Assembly: GCF_902859855.1 (NCBI RefSeq) | Contig: NZ_CADIKH010000004.1 | Span: forward strand, 186,001 to 250,000 | Source: Paraburkholderia humisilvae | GTDB lineage: Bacteria > Pseudomonadota > Gammaproteobacteria > Burkholderiales > Burkholderiaceae | Length of the DNA stretch: 64,000 bases | Direction: 5' to 3' | Shown here: positions 8,775 through 17,808 of the stretch, one piece after another | Position numbering within the stretch: the stretch's first letter is position 1 | Layout of the letters: each line of letters opens with the position of its first letter | Position numbers and translations under genes: made by a program | Notes under the pieces: model-generated | Seen by the model: the letters and a program-made list of their open reading frames with translations, nothing else | What the model was told of the DNA's origin: nothing | Database searches by the model: none

Positions 8775-10574
8775 ATGGATCGTCGCCACTTTCTAAGATC
8801 TTCCACTTTCTTCACCATCGCGGCAGCCACGGGGACGCTGGCCGCCTGCGGCTCGGGATCATCGGATAGCCCGGTGCCGTCGTCCGACGCCGAAAAGCCG
8901 CCTGCCGGCACATTCGCGTTCGCGCAGGGCGTCGCGAGTGGCGACCCGCGCGCGGACAGCGTCGTATTCTGGACACGCGCGACCGCCCATGGAGGCGGCA
9001 GCGCGCCGATACCCGTCGCGCTCCAGGTCTCGCCCAACAGCGACTTTTCGGCGCTCGCCGCCAACGTCGCGCTGCAGGCGCTGCCCGAGCACGACTTCAC
9101 GGTGCATGCGAAGGTGACCGGCCTGCAGTCCGGAAAGACGTACTTCTACCGCTTTGTCGCGGGGTCCGACACAAGCGCGACCGGCAGCGCAAAAACGGCC
9201 CCGGCCGCCGACGCCGCAAACGATAAGGTGCGCTTCGCGTGGTTCACATGCCAGGACTGGACCGTCAATCACTGGCAGGCGATGTCGCTGATCGCGGCCG
9301 AGACCGACCTCGACTTCGTCGTGCATGTCGGCGACTACATCTATGAAACCGTCGACGCATCGTTCCAGGCCGGCGCCGCGGAACCCGCCCATACGCGGCT
9401 CGCGCTGCCGAACGGCGAACCGCTGCCGGGCGGTGTCGGCCAGTACGCGAACACGGTCGACGACTATCGCACGCTGTACCGGACGTATCGCACCGATCCG
9501 CGTCTGCAGGCCATCCATCAGAAATTCGCGATGATCCCGATCTGGGACGATCACGAGTTCTCGGACGACTGCTGGCAGGATCACCAGACGTACACGAACG
9601 CGAACACGCAGCAGACCGCGCGCCGCCGCGGCGCGACGCAGGCATGGGCCGAGTACATGCCGATCGACTGGAGCGATGTCCGGTTCGATGCGACCAATCC
9701 GTCGTACGCGAACATCTCGATCTATCGCGACTTCCACTACGGCAAGCTCGTGCACCTCGTGATGACCGACGAGCGGATGTTCCGCGACGATCATCTCGTC
9801 AACGAGGCGACGATCGCGCAGCTGCAGGGGCACGATCCCGTGAACGGCAGCGACTCGATTGGCGCGCGCTACTTCGTGCAGCAGCCCGTCCTCGCGCAGT
9901 TCGAGGCACTCGACGCGCAGGCGCTCGGACGCACGCCGTCGATCCTCGGGACCGAACAGACGGCCTGGTTCAAGAACACGATGAGCGGTTCGACGGCAAC
10001 CTGGCGAGTGTGGGGCAATGAAGTCACGCTCAACCGCATGCACGTCGACCTGACCTCGATGCCGCCCCCCTACAATGCCGTGTACGTCGTCAACTGCGAC
10101 GGCTGGGACGGCTATCCAGCCCACAAGCAGGAGATTCTCGGCTATCTGAAGAGCAACAACGTGTCCAACGTCGTTTCGATCACCGGCGACTTGCACGCGT
10201 TTCAGTGCGGCGCGGTATCGGACCCTGCCACGGGCACGCCGGTGCTGGTCGATTTCGTCAGCGCGGGCATCAGCAGCACGTCGTTCTACAACTACCTGAA
10301 GGCTGGCTCGCAGGGCTCGCCGCTTGCGCCGCTCGTCGCGACGCCGAGCGGGTTCGATCAGCTGCTGCAACTGAACAACCCCGACTTCAAGTACGTCGAT
10401 CACGACGCGCAAGGCTATGCGTCGGCAACGGTCACCGCCGATGCGTTCTCGGTCGTGTTCACGAAGGTCAAGCCGCTGAACAGCGACGGCACGGCGCCCG
10501 CGGACCCGGTGCTCAAGCGTACACGCCTGACGGTCGCGTCGGGCTCGACGGCGGTTATCGTCGAACAGATGTAG
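8775..10574 (+). CDS. phoD: PhoD-type alkaline phosphatase / phosphodiesterase, Tat lipoprotein
   Basis: The 599-residue protein starts with a twin-arginine signal (MDRRHFLRS) that also ends in a lipobox (LAAC), so it is probably exported folded by Tat and perhaps lipidated. An N-terminal immunoglobulin-like domain (about residues 40-150) precedes the metallophosphatase domain, with metal-site motifs GDYIYE (near residue 190), WDDHEFSDD (near 257) and GDLHAF (near 470). PhoD enzymes release phosphate from mono- and diesters outside the cytoplasm using Ca and Fe. The frame is open to 8676, but only 8775 gives a proper signal peptide. The A/T-rich 170 bp upstream probably hold its promoter. Confidence 0.9.
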   Translation: MDRRHFLRSSTFFTIAAATGTLAACGSGSSDSPVPSSDAEKPPAGTFAFAQGVASGDPRADSVVFWTRATAHGGGSAPIPVALQVSPNSDFSALAANVALQALPEHDFTVHAKVTGLQSGKTYFYRFVAGSDTSATGSAKTAPAADAANDKVRFAWFTCQDWTVNHWQAMSLIAAETDLDFVVHVGDYIYETVDASFQAGAAEPAHTRLALPNGEPLPGGVGQYANTVDDYRTLYRTYRTDPRLQAIHQKFAMIPIWDDHEFSDDCWQDHQTYTNANTQQTARRRGATQAWAEYMPIDWSDVRFDATNPSYANISIYRDFHYGKLVHLVMTDERMFRDDHLVNEATIAQLQGHDPVNGSDSIGARYFVQQPVLAQFEALDAQALGRTPSILGTEQTAWFKNTMSGSTATWRVWGNEVTLNRMHVDLTSMPPPYNAVYVVNCDGWDGYPAHKQEILGYLKSNNVSNVVSITGDLHAFQCGAVSDPATGTPVLVDFVSAGISSTSFYNYLKAGSQGSPLAPLVATPSGFDQLLQLNNPDFKYVDHDAQGYASATVTADAFSVVFTKVKPLNSDGTAPADPVLKRTRLTVASGSTAVIVEQM

Positions 10575-10633
10575 TGTCCTGCGGCGCGTCGACGGCTCGT
10601 TCGACGACGCGCCGGCCCCATCGTTCGATCGAC

Positions 10634-10702
10634 TTTGCGACGTCACCCAGCACCGCGATGAACTGGCTGCGTGGCCGGGCGGCCGCTGCGTCGCGGGCCT
10701 AA
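10634..10702 (+). pseudogene. Orphan 3' end of a PotC-type permease gene, copy B of the flanking repeat
   Basis: In frame it reads SIDFATSPSTAMNWLRGRAA and then AASRA with a TAA stop, against LIVFATLLFTAMNWLRGRAA and AASRT in the intact permease ending at 7528. The differences in the last 17 codons are mainly silent (CTA/CTG, CGC/CGT, ACG/ACC) and the stop is kept, so this copy diverged as coding sequence before losing the rest of its gene. It ends inside the stop codon of the convergent ArsR-type gene. Confidence 0.8.
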
Positions 10703-11025
10703 CGCGCCGCAGCGAGGTCTTCCTGCGTCATGTCTTCTGTCAGCGCCGCAATGAAAAGGCCGATAGTCTGCTCATTGCGGGAAACGAACACCCATTGTCC
10801 AACGCGATGCATTCTTAGCAGTCCGGCTCGCATTAGTGTGGCAAGGTGCGCCGATACCGTCGATTGCGCGAGGTTGATGCGCGCGTGGATCGCGCCGATA
10901 GGCACACCCTCCGCGTGAGGAAACCGGCTGTCCGGAAAGTTCACGGCCGGGTCCTTCAGCCACCTCAAGATATCTCGCCGGACCGGATTGGCGAGAACCT
11001 TATGAATCTTGTCGATGTCGATCAT
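10699..11025 (-). CDS. ArsR-family winged-helix regulator
   Basis: The 108-residue protein has an ArsR-type HTH (IDKIHKVLANPVRRDILRWL near the N-terminus; INLAQSTVSAHLATLMRAG as recognition helix). There is no CxC metal site, so it is more likely a small-molecule or redox sensor than a metal repressor. It starts 14 bp after the acetolactate synthase-like gene in the same direction and is presumably co-transcribed with it. Its stop overlaps that of the permease relic. Confidence 0.85.
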   Translation of the reverse strand: MIDIDKIHKVLANPVRRDILRWLKDPAVNFPDSRFPHAEGVPIGAIHARINLAQSTVSAHLATLMRAGLLRMHRVGQWVFVSRNEQTIGLFIAALTEDMTQEDLAAAR

Positions 11026-11039
11026 ATCGAGCCCGCCGG

Positions 11040-12905
11040 TTAGAACATGTCCGATGCCTGTCGACGTTCGACATCCGGCGTTCCTGCCTCCAACCGCGGA
11101 CGCGACGGGATGAACGGTCCTGTGATCATCTCCGCATAGCTTTGGCCCGGCCCGACCATCGGAAACACATCCGCGTTCTGATCGATCATCACTTCGAGAA
11201 ACGCGGGGCCCTCAAACTCCACGAACGCACGCAGACTGTCCTCCAGTTCGCTGAGCTTGTCCACGCGGCGAGCGAAATCGAATCCGTCGGCCTTCGCCGC
11301 CATCACGAAGTTCTTGCTATGGAGCGCCTTGTCGCTAACGCAAAAGCGCCCTTCGTAAAAGAGGCGCTGCCACTGCCGGATCATCCCGTCGCCGAGGTTG
11401 TTAAGCAGCAGTACCTTGACGGGAACACCGTAGGTACTCGCCGTTTCGAGGTCGCCGGCATTCATCCGGATGCTGCCATCGCCGTCGATATCGATCACCA
11501 GTGCGTCCGGCCGCGCCAACTGCGCGCCGATAGCAGCAGGCAGCCCAAAACCCATCGTCCCCATGCTGCCCGAAGTCAGAAAGCTGCGCGGCTCGACGAA
11601 ATCGAAAAATTGCGCAGCCCACATCTGATGCTGACCGACACCCGTCGTGATGATCGCTCGTCCGCCAGTTATTTCACTGAGTTTCTCGACCACCCATTGG
11701 GGTTGAATCAACGCGTTGTTCCGGTCGTAGTTCAGACCGTAGACTCGCTTCAGTTCAGCAACCTGGTCAAGCCAGTCCGACGGCGACTGCACGGCGGCGT
11801 CCTGTTCCAGCAAAGACAACAAGGTGTCCTTCGCATCGCCAACGTGAATCCAGTGTGCGCGCTTGACCTTGTTGATCTCGGCTGCGTCGATATCGATGTG
11901 CGCGACATGGCGCGCACCGGGCGCAAACGCTTCAGGGCGCCCGCCGGCCACGCGATCGTCGAATCGCGCACCCACCGCAATCAGGAAGTCGCAATCTTCA
12001 ACCGCGTAGTTCGCGCAGGCGGCGCCGTGCATGCCGAGCATGCCCAGCCATAACTGATGTTTCGCGGGCATGGCGCCAAGGCCCATCAGCGTGGTGACGA
12101 CAGGTATTTTGTAGTGCTCGGCAAACTTCTGCAGTTGGGCCGCCGCGCCGGCCGTGATCACGCCGCCGCCGGCATACAGCAGCGGCCGTTTGCTTTGTGC
12201 AAGCAGCTCGAAGAATTCCGCTCGCTTGCCCGCGTTCAGGCGAGCGCCCTGGGCCACGGTTCGCAGACGGTCGGAATAACCGCGGAATTGCAGTGTGCCC
12301 TGCCCCTGATACGTTCCTCTCCAGTTCTGGATGTCCTTCGGCACATCGACGACAACGGGACCAGGCCGGCCGGTGCGAGCGATGTCGAATGCGGTTCGCA
12401 GCGTCTGTTCGAGCTTTTCCGGGTCGGTGACCAGAAACACCTGCTTCGCACACGCCGACATGATGTTGAAGACCGGCGCCTCCTGAAACGCATCGGAGCC
12501 GATCGCCGCGCGCGGAACCTGCCCGCATATCAGCACGACCGGGACCGAATCGCCGTTGCAGTCGGCAATCGGCGTGACCGCATTGGTGGCGCCTGGGCCA
12601 GACGTCACCATAAAGACGCCCACTTTACCGCTCGCGCGCGCATAGCCGGCCGCCATGAAACCGGCCGCCTGTTCATTGGCTGGCACCACCAGTTTGATCT
12701 GCCGCTCGGGGTGTCCTTCATGCATTTCGTTGAAACGAAAAACGGCGTCGTAGGTCGGCAGAATCGCGCCGCCGCTGTATCCGAATACGGTGTCGACACC
12801 CTGCTCGCTAAGCACGCGCAGGATGATGTCGGCACCCGACATCACTTCGCGGGTGTCAGGTGAAGGCTGCAATGCGTGTGAAACGCTGGTCGGGTTCTGA
12901 GTCAC
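11040..12905 (-). CDS. Acetolactate synthase-like ThDP enzyme, large (catalytic) subunit
   Basis: The 621-residue protein has the three domains of ThDP-dependent acetolactate synthases: pyrimidine-binding (EQGVDTVFGYSGGAILPTYD, with the catalytic glutamate in VPANEQAA), central FAD-type domain (IGARFDDRVAGG) and the PP-binding motif (GDGSIRMNAGDLE). It should condense pyruvate, alone or with 2-oxobutyrate. The loop after the ThDP motif reads NNLGDGMIRQWQ rather than the common NNxxLGMVxQW, placing it in a less usual branch. No regulatory small subunit (ilvH/ilvN) is adjacent; an ArsR regulator follows instead. It may be a second, specially regulated enzyme rather than the housekeeping one. 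Confidence 0.87.
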   Translation of the reverse strand: MTQNPTSVSHALQPSPDTREVMSGADIILRVLSEQGVDTVFGYSGGAILPTYDAVFRFNEMHEGHPERQIKLVVPANEQAAGFMAAGYARASGKVGVFMVTSGPGATNAVTPIADCNGDSVPVVLICGQVPRAAIGSDAFQEAPVFNIMSACAKQVFLVTDPEKLEQTLRTAFDIARTGRPGPVVVDVPKDIQNWRGTYQGQGTLQFRGYSDRLRTVAQGARLNAGKRAEFFELLAQSKRPLLYAGGGVITAGAAAQLQKFAEHYKIPVVTTLMGLGAMPAKHQLWLGMLGMHGAACANYAVEDCDFLIAVGARFDDRVAGGRPEAFAPGARHVAHIDIDAAEINKVKRAHWIHVGDAKDTLLSLLEQDAAVQSPSDWLDQVAELKRVYGLNYDRNNALIQPQWVVEKLSEITGGRAIITTGVGQHQMWAAQFFDFVEPRSFLTSGSMGTMGFGLPAAIGAQLARPDALVIDIDGDGSIRMNAGDLETASTYGVPVKVLLLNNLGDGMIRQWQRLFYEGRFCVSDKALHSKNFVMAAKADGFDFARRVDKLSELEDSLRAFVEFEGPAFLEVMIDQNADVFPMVGPGQSYAEMITGPFIPSRPRLEAGTPDVERRQASDMF

Positions 12906-13333
12906 GGCTGGGTTTCAAATGAAAACGGGTTAAAAGCGGGGTGCCGGGCAGTCGGTAGCCGAAATCCAATGGCGTGGGCTACTCGGCAAATGCATGCGAC
13001 ACAGGTTCCGCCTGTCTCGCCACATGCACTGCGTGGTAACCGGGTGCGGTCGATGCGAATGCGGCGGGCCCCGCAGTGCCGTGCCCGAACGGATAATCTC
13101 GCGCAGTGGCGGTTCAAGGCCGACCGCCTTGAACCCAAGTCTAGTCAGCGGATGGGGGCGGCATGCGAGCACATGGCGCGATGCGTGGCCATTCAATGCG
13201 CGATTTCGGCCACGTCGCGCTCAGTTCGCATTCGTTACACGCACGCAAGAGTCAATTAACGGAAAGGCTGTCCCCATTATGTGGGTGTTCAGGTAATCTG
13301 GGGCATCGCTCGTTAGCACTGGATGAAGGTCAG
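12906..13333. other. Divergent promoter region between ALS-like gene and GlxA-type regulator, 428 bp
   Basis: Both flanking genes read outward. Apart from the hairpin at 13111-13135 no conserved element was recognised. No branched-chain-rich leader peptide was found on the minus strand. Confidence 0.5.
13111..13135. promoter_or_regulatory. Perfect 10-bp inverted repeat in the ALS/GlxA intergenic region
   Basis: GGTTCAAGGC (13111-13120) pairs with GCCTTGAACC (13126-13135) around a 5-base loop. There is no T-run on either side, so it is more likely an operator or an mRNA structure in one of the two divergent leaders than a terminator. Confidence 0.45.
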
Positions 13334-14371
13334 ATGATGAAGGTCGCCATTGTCGTGTTCGATGGTGTGCAGGCGCTAGATCTTGCAGGCCCGATGGATG
13401 TGTTCGCCGAAGCAAACACATTTCTTCCCGAGCACCAGCACTATCAGGTCGTGCTCGTCGCAGCGCGGGCAGGCTTTGTCACCTGCTCGAACGGCCTGCA
13501 ACTGTCGGTGCCGTTTGGCTACGAAGATTTCGACATGCAAGCCGACCTGCTGCTCGTTGCGGGCGGGCCGCGCTTGCCCGATTTCCAGCCGCACGGCGAG
13601 TTTCTGGCGTGGTTGCGAAACCAGGCGCGCGACGCCGCGCGGTATGGCTCCGTTTGTAATGGCGCGTTCGTGCTCGCGCACGCCGGACTGCTCGACGGCA
13701 AGCAGGTGACCACGCACTGGTCCGATGCAGCGCGGCTCGCTAGCGAGTTTCCGCAAGCGCACGTTCAGCCGGACCGGATCTTTACGCGCGACGGGCGCCT
13801 CTTTACGTCGGCGGGCGTGACGGCGGGCATCGACCTGTGTCTGTCGCTCGTGGCCGAGGACTGGGGGCACGAGATCGCCGTGCGGGTTGCGAAACGGCTC
13901 GTGGTCTATATCCAGAGAGAGGGCGGACAGTCTCAGTACAGTCCTTATATCGGCGTACAAAAGGGTGAAGACCCGATCATCAGCAAGGTGCATCGATACA
14001 TCACCGAACACATCGCCGATGCGCTGTCGATCGAGCAACTCGCGAAGGCGGTGTCCGTGAGCCGGCGTACGTTTTCGAGGCTGTTTGAGCGATATGCGAA
14101 GGTGACGCCGTCTGCGTTTGTCGAACAGGTTCGCGTCGATGCGGCGCGCAGGCTGCTCGAGGAAACCGATGCGCCGCTCAAGACCGTCGCGTTCAATTGC
14201 GGCTTCCATAGCGCGACGCATATGCGAACCACTTTCGCGCGGCGGCTCAATGTCACGCCAAAGCAATACCGTCAGCGATTCCGTGGCGGCGCAGCGAAAC
14301 AGCCGCAGTGGACGTACACAGGTCGCGAAGAACCGGTCCGGTCGAACGACCTGGCCGAAGAAATGGCTTAG
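13334..14371 (+). CDS. GlxA-family regulator (DJ-1/PfpI domain + AraC HTH)
   Basis: The 345-residue protein has an N-terminal DJ-1/PfpI-like domain (MMKVAIVVFDGVQALDLAGP; the nucleophile-elbow region reads YGSVCNGAFVLAHAG) and a C-terminal AraC-type double HTH (about residues 225-325, SIEQLAKAVSVSRRTFSRLF). GlxA-type proteins regulate amino acid, betaine or amide metabolism in Burkholderiaceae. Start 13334 follows GGATGAAGGTCAG; the next ATG at 13337 is equivalent. It is divergent from the ALS-like gene and may regulate it; that is inference. Confidence 0.9.
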   Translation: MMKVAIVVFDGVQALDLAGPMDVFAEANTFLPEHQHYQVVLVAARAGFVTCSNGLQLSVPFGYEDFDMQADLLLVAGGPRLPDFQPHGEFLAWLRNQARDAARYGSVCNGAFVLAHAGLLDGKQVTTHWSDAARLASEFPQAHVQPDRIFTRDGRLFTSAGVTAGIDLCLSLVAEDWGHEIAVRVAKRLVVYIQREGGQSQYSPYIGVQKGEDPIISKVHRYITEHIADALSIEQLAKAVSVSRRTFSRLFERYAKVTPSAFVEQVRVDAARRLLEETDAPLKTVAFNCGFHSATHMRTTFARRLNVTPKQYRQRFRGGAAKQPQWTYTGREEPVRSNDLAEEMA

Positions 14372-14384
14372 GGTCTGCTCACCT

Positions 14385-14942
14385 ATGGAACGTGCATGCG
14401 TTGCGCCCGATTCTCTTCAACGTCTTCCGGATATTCTTGCGCCCGGTTTATCCGTGGTGTTCTGCGGAATCAATCCGGGCATGCTGGCGGCGTCGACAGG
14501 CCGCCACTTTGCCGGCAAAGGCAACCGGTTCTGGCGAGTCGTGCATCTGGCGGGTTTCACACCCGAACAGTTTCGCCCCGAAGACGACCATGCTTTGCTG
14601 CAATATGGTTGCGGGTTAACAACCGCCGCCACACGACCCACACCACGGGCCAACGACCTGTCGCGAGTTGAAATTCACGCAGCCGCAGCCGAATTCGAAC
14701 GAAAGATCGAGCGATATGCGCCGAGGTATGTCGCGTTCCTCGGAAAAATGGCGCTTGCGGCCATGTCCAACACGCGCGACATTCAATGGGGCCTGCAATC
14801 CGCCGCATTCGGCGGCGCGCGTGCGTGGGTATTGCCGAACCCCAGTGGCTTGAATCGCGGATTCAGTCTCGACGCGTTAGTGAGCGCGTATCGGGAGCTT
14901 TATCTGGCCGTTGCGCCCACGGGTTCGGCTATTGCGTACTGA
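14385..14942 (+). CDS. mug: G/U mismatch-specific DNA glycosylase (Mug/TDG family)
   Basis: The 185-residue protein has the two Mug family motifs: GINPG near residue 29 (water-activating asparagine) and NPSGLNR near residue 155 (wedge inserting into the helix). It removes uracil or ethenocytosine opposite guanine. Length matches E. coli Mug (168) with a short C-terminal tail. The start at 14385 lies 13 bp after the GlxA-type stop, so the two are probably co-transcribed, although functions are unrelated. Confidence 0.9.
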   Translation: MERACVAPDSLQRLPDILAPGLSVVFCGINPGMLAASTGRHFAGKGNRFWRVVHLAGFTPEQFRPEDDHALLQYGCGLTTAATRPTPRANDLSRVEIHAAAAEFERKIERYAPRYVAFLGKMALAAMSNTRDIQWGLQSAAFGGARAWVLPNPSGLNRGFSLDALVSAYRELYLAVAPTGSAIAY

Positions 14943-15442
14943 CGCCGGCCTGTTTCTTTGCGCGCTTTGTCGCCTTGGGTCGGATCGAAACGGGCGATCG
15001 GCTAACTTCGCCGATCGCTGCGGCATTGTCAGCGAATCGAAGGTGCACATTTTTGCGCAACGTTTCGGTGACGAATTCGACGAAGGTTCGAATCTTGCCG
15101 CTCGCGCCGCGCCGTTCCACATGCAGCAGATTCACCGGCGTCGACTCGGGTTCGAATGCGGTGCATTCACCTGCCAGGATTGTAAGCGCGTTAAATGGCT
15201 GTCGACGCCGTGCGTTTTCGATTGGCCCAAAAAAGCTGAAAGATGGCCTGTTAGCGATTGATTTAAAGCGCGGCCGGGTCGACCCGTCGATTCGCAGCAT
15301 TGGCAAAATTCGCGCACTGATTGGCCCGATACGCGGCCTGCTTGGGCTTCTGGAATTCCCGTCCATCTCCGACAATCAATCAAGCCAATGGGCGATGCGA
15401 TATCGCTCGATCAGCATCCCTAACCAGACAAAGGAATCCGTC
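14943..15442. other. 500-bp region upstream of the ABM/efflux operon
   Basis: It contains the LysR relic at 15040-15190 and, to its right, moderately A/T-rich DNA that must carry the promoter of the operon starting at 15443. No intact gene was found; long frames here have no recognisable start or domain. Confidence 0.55.
15040..15190 (-). pseudogene. C-terminal relic of a LysR regulator
   Basis: On the minus strand the frame reads ILAGECTAFEPESTPVNLL then HVERRGASGKIRTFVEFVTE (about 15180 down to 15055), the last strand and helix of a LysR substrate-binding domain (P-V-x-L-x-x-x-x-R-x-x-S-x-K-x-R-x-F-V-x-F). Nothing resembling the HTH or the rest of the domain lies between here and 15443. 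The orientation, divergent from the efflux operon, is where its regulator would be expected, so the operon seems to have lost it. Confidence 0.65.
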
Positions 15443-16117
15443 ATGTTTGCCGCAATGCTTGAAGTGAATCCGTTCCCCGAACAATTCGACGCCTATCTCG
15501 GCATGGCGAAAATGCTGCGCCCGGAGCTCGAGGCAATCGATGGCTTTATCGACAATACGCGCTACGCCAGTCTGACACGCGATGGATGGCTTCTCTCGCT
15601 GTCCAGTTGGCGCGACGAGAAGTCGCTGGTGCGCTGGCGTGTTTCATCGAAGCACCACAAGGTGCAGCAGGCCGCGCGCGATCGGGTCTTTTCCGACTAT
15701 CGGCTGCGCATCGGCCAGGCGGTCGCGGATACGCAGGTGCCGGCCGGATACACGTTGCTCGAGCAACGTCTCGACGTCACCGAAACCGGAGCGGGCACAG
15801 CGGTCGCGCTGTTCGACGCAAAGCGCGCGCCGGAGTGGGTCCAGCAGGCGGGTGCCGATTCGGTCGCGAGATCGCTCGGACTCGATGTCGACGCGACCGG
15901 CCTCGTCGCGTGGGACGCGTTCAATGCGCTGTTGACGCCAGGCGATGTGATCGTCGTTGCGACATGGCGCGATCTGGGCGCCGCCGAAGCGTTTGCCCGC
16001 AACGCGACGCTGCCGGACGGCGTGCGTCTACGGCACATCCGCGTGATCCGCGAGTATGGAATGTTCGACCGCCGCGAGGCGCCGCAGCACTTCGACGAGA
16101 AACAACGCTACGCATAA
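15443..16117 (+). CDS. Antibiotic biosynthesis monooxygenase (ABM) family protein, two-domain
   Basis: The 224-residue protein begins with an ABM-type ferredoxin-like domain (MFAAMLEVNPFPEQFDAYLG, then LSLSSWRDEKSLVRWR near residue 55), and the second half appears to repeat the fold (VIVVATWRDLGAAEAFA). Such cofactor-free proteins oxidise quinone-like aromatics. AAAGGAATC precedes the ATG; the longer open frame to 14786 lacks support. It lies 55 bp before the MFS pump of the same orientation, suggesting that it alters or senses a compound that the pump exports. Confidence 0.8.
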   Translation: MFAAMLEVNPFPEQFDAYLGMAKMLRPELEAIDGFIDNTRYASLTRDGWLLSLSSWRDEKSLVRWRVSSKHHKVQQAARDRVFSDYRLRIGQAVADTQVPAGYTLLEQRLDVTETGAGTAVALFDAKRAPEWVQQAGADSVARSLGLDVDATGLVAWDAFNALLTPGDVIVVATWRDLGAAEAFARNATLPDGVRLRHIRVIREYGMFDRREAPQHFDEKQRYA

Positions 16118-16172
16118 CACGTCAAGCCGGACGTTTGCGTGAACTGTTAAACACGAGTCGCAGCAGAGCCTG

Positions 16173-17798
16173 ATGAACACCGCCACCCCCTGGACCCCTG
16201 GAATGGAAGAACAGACGGTCGTACAAACGTCGCCGCCGGCCGCCGCGCCGCGCGCGGAGCAGGCTGTCCGGCAAACGTCCGCGCAACCCAAGCTATCGCT
16301 GCGTCTCGCGATCGGCCTGATCGGGATGCTGCTTGCGTCGTTATCCGCGATCCTCAACCAGCAGGTCACCGGGCTGGCGATGACGGACATTCGCGGTGCG
16401 CTGTCGATCGGGCATGACGACGGCACATGGCTCACCGTTCTTTTCGAGGCGGCCAACGTCGCGTCGATGGTATTCGCTCCGTGGTTCGGTGTGACCTTCA
16501 CGCTCAAGCGATTCGCGAGCGGCGCGATGCTGGCCACCATGGTGCTGGGTCTGCTTTGCCCGTTTGCACCGAATCTGCCGGCACTGTATACGTTGCGCGT
16601 ATTGCAGGGTCTATCCGGCGGATGTCTTCCACCGATGCTGATCATCGTCGCACTGCGCTATCTGCCGCCGAAGGTCAAGTTGTATGGGCTTGCCGGCTAT
16701 GCGCTCACGGCAACTTTCGGACCGGCGCTCGGCACACCGCTCGCCGCCTTATGGACCGAGTATGTCAACTGGCGAATGGCGTTCTGGCAAGTCGTGCCGC
16801 TCGGCCTCGCGAGCTGCGCCGCGATCCATCTGGGGCTTCCGCAGGACCCCGTCAAAATCGAACGATTCCGTTCATTCAACTGGACAGGATTCTTGACGGG
16901 ATTCCCCGCTGTCGCGATGCTGGTCGTCGGTCTGCTGCAGGGCGATCGCCTCGACTGGCTCCATTCCGGGTTGATCTGCGCGATGCTTTACGGGGGAGCG
17001 CTCCTGCTCGTCGCGTTTCTCATCAACGAGTGGTATCACCCGCTGCCTTTTTTCAGGCTTCAACTGCTTTCCCGCCGAAATTTCGCACACGGGCTGCTGA
17101 CACTGGCAGGCGCGGTCGTGCTGCTAACCAGCATCGCCGTCATACCGGCTCAATACCTCACGACGATTCACGGCTACCGGCCGCTGCAAACGACACCGCT
17201 GGCGTTGCTGGTAGCCATTCCATTGCTGATCGCGCTGCCTTTGACGGCCGCCATCCTGAATCTGCGGCGCGTGGACTTCCGCTGGATGCTCGCGATTGGA
17301 CTCTCGCTGATGGCTATCACCTGCTTCATGGGCAGCTTTGTCACGTCCGACTGGGTGCGCGACAACTTTTACTGGCTTCAGTCGTTACAGATCGTCGCGC
17401 AACCGATGGTGATCATGTGCATTCTGATGGGCGTCACAACTGGCTTGCCGCCCACCGAAGGTCCATTTGCTTCGGCCATGTTCAACTCGCTCAAAACGTT
17501 TTCCGCGGCGGCCGCGACCGGGTTGATCGAAGGCGTGGGCACGGCTCGCGAGCATTTTCATTCGAGCATGCTGGTGGACCGGCTGGGCAACAACATGCTG
17601 ATGACGAGCCAAAGCCTCGACGCGTCCCATGGTCTCGGCGAGCTGGCGCATCGTGTCCACGCGCAGGCCGTCGTGCTGACCTCGGCCGATCTCTATCGGG
17701 TGATGGCGGGTATTGCGCTCTTTCTTCTCGTGCTGGTCCCGCTGTTACCCGTGCGTATTTATCCGCCGTGGGCTGCCACCCAGCCCTCTTCCCGCTGA
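16173..17798 (+). CDS. EmrB/QacA-type (DHA2) MFS drug exporter
   Basis: The 541-residue protein has a cytoplasmic N-terminal tail of about 45 residues, then some 14 hydrophobic segments typical of DHA2 pumps. It begins the membrane region with IGLIGMLLASLSAILNQQVT; family motif C is not clearly recognisable. It is the inner-membrane pump of a tripartite system with the two following genes and expels lipophilic or aromatic compounds using the proton gradient. Confidence 0.9.
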   Translation: MNTATPWTPGMEEQTVVQTSPPAAAPRAEQAVRQTSAQPKLSLRLAIGLIGMLLASLSAILNQQVTGLAMTDIRGALSIGHDDGTWLTVLFEAANVASMVFAPWFGVTFTLKRFASGAMLATMVLGLLCPFAPNLPALYTLRVLQGLSGGCLPPMLIIVALRYLPPKVKLYGLAGYALTATFGPALGTPLAALWTEYVNWRMAFWQVVPLGLASCAAIHLGLPQDPVKIERFRSFNWTGFLTGFPAVAMLVVGLLQGDRLDWLHSGLICAMLYGGALLLVAFLINEWYHPLPFFRLQLLSRRNFAHGLLTLAGAVVLLTSIAVIPAQYLTTIHGYRPLQTTPLALLVAIPLLIALPLTAAILNLRRVDFRWMLAIGLSLMAITCFMGSFVTSDWVRDNFYWLQSLQIVAQPMVIMCILMGVTTGLPPTEGPFASAMFNSLKTFSAAAATGLIEGVGTAREHFHSSMLVDRLGNNMLMTSQSLDASHGLGELAHRVHAQAVVLTSADLYRVMAGIALFLLVLVPLLPVRIYPPWAATQPSSR

Positions 17799-17808
17799 GC
17801 GACGATAT

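Noticed and set aside
12906..13138. Possible leader peptide for attenuation of the acetolactate synthase-like gene
   Set aside because: The only minus-strand frame there has no run of Leu, Ile or Val codons, and no terminator with a T-run follows.
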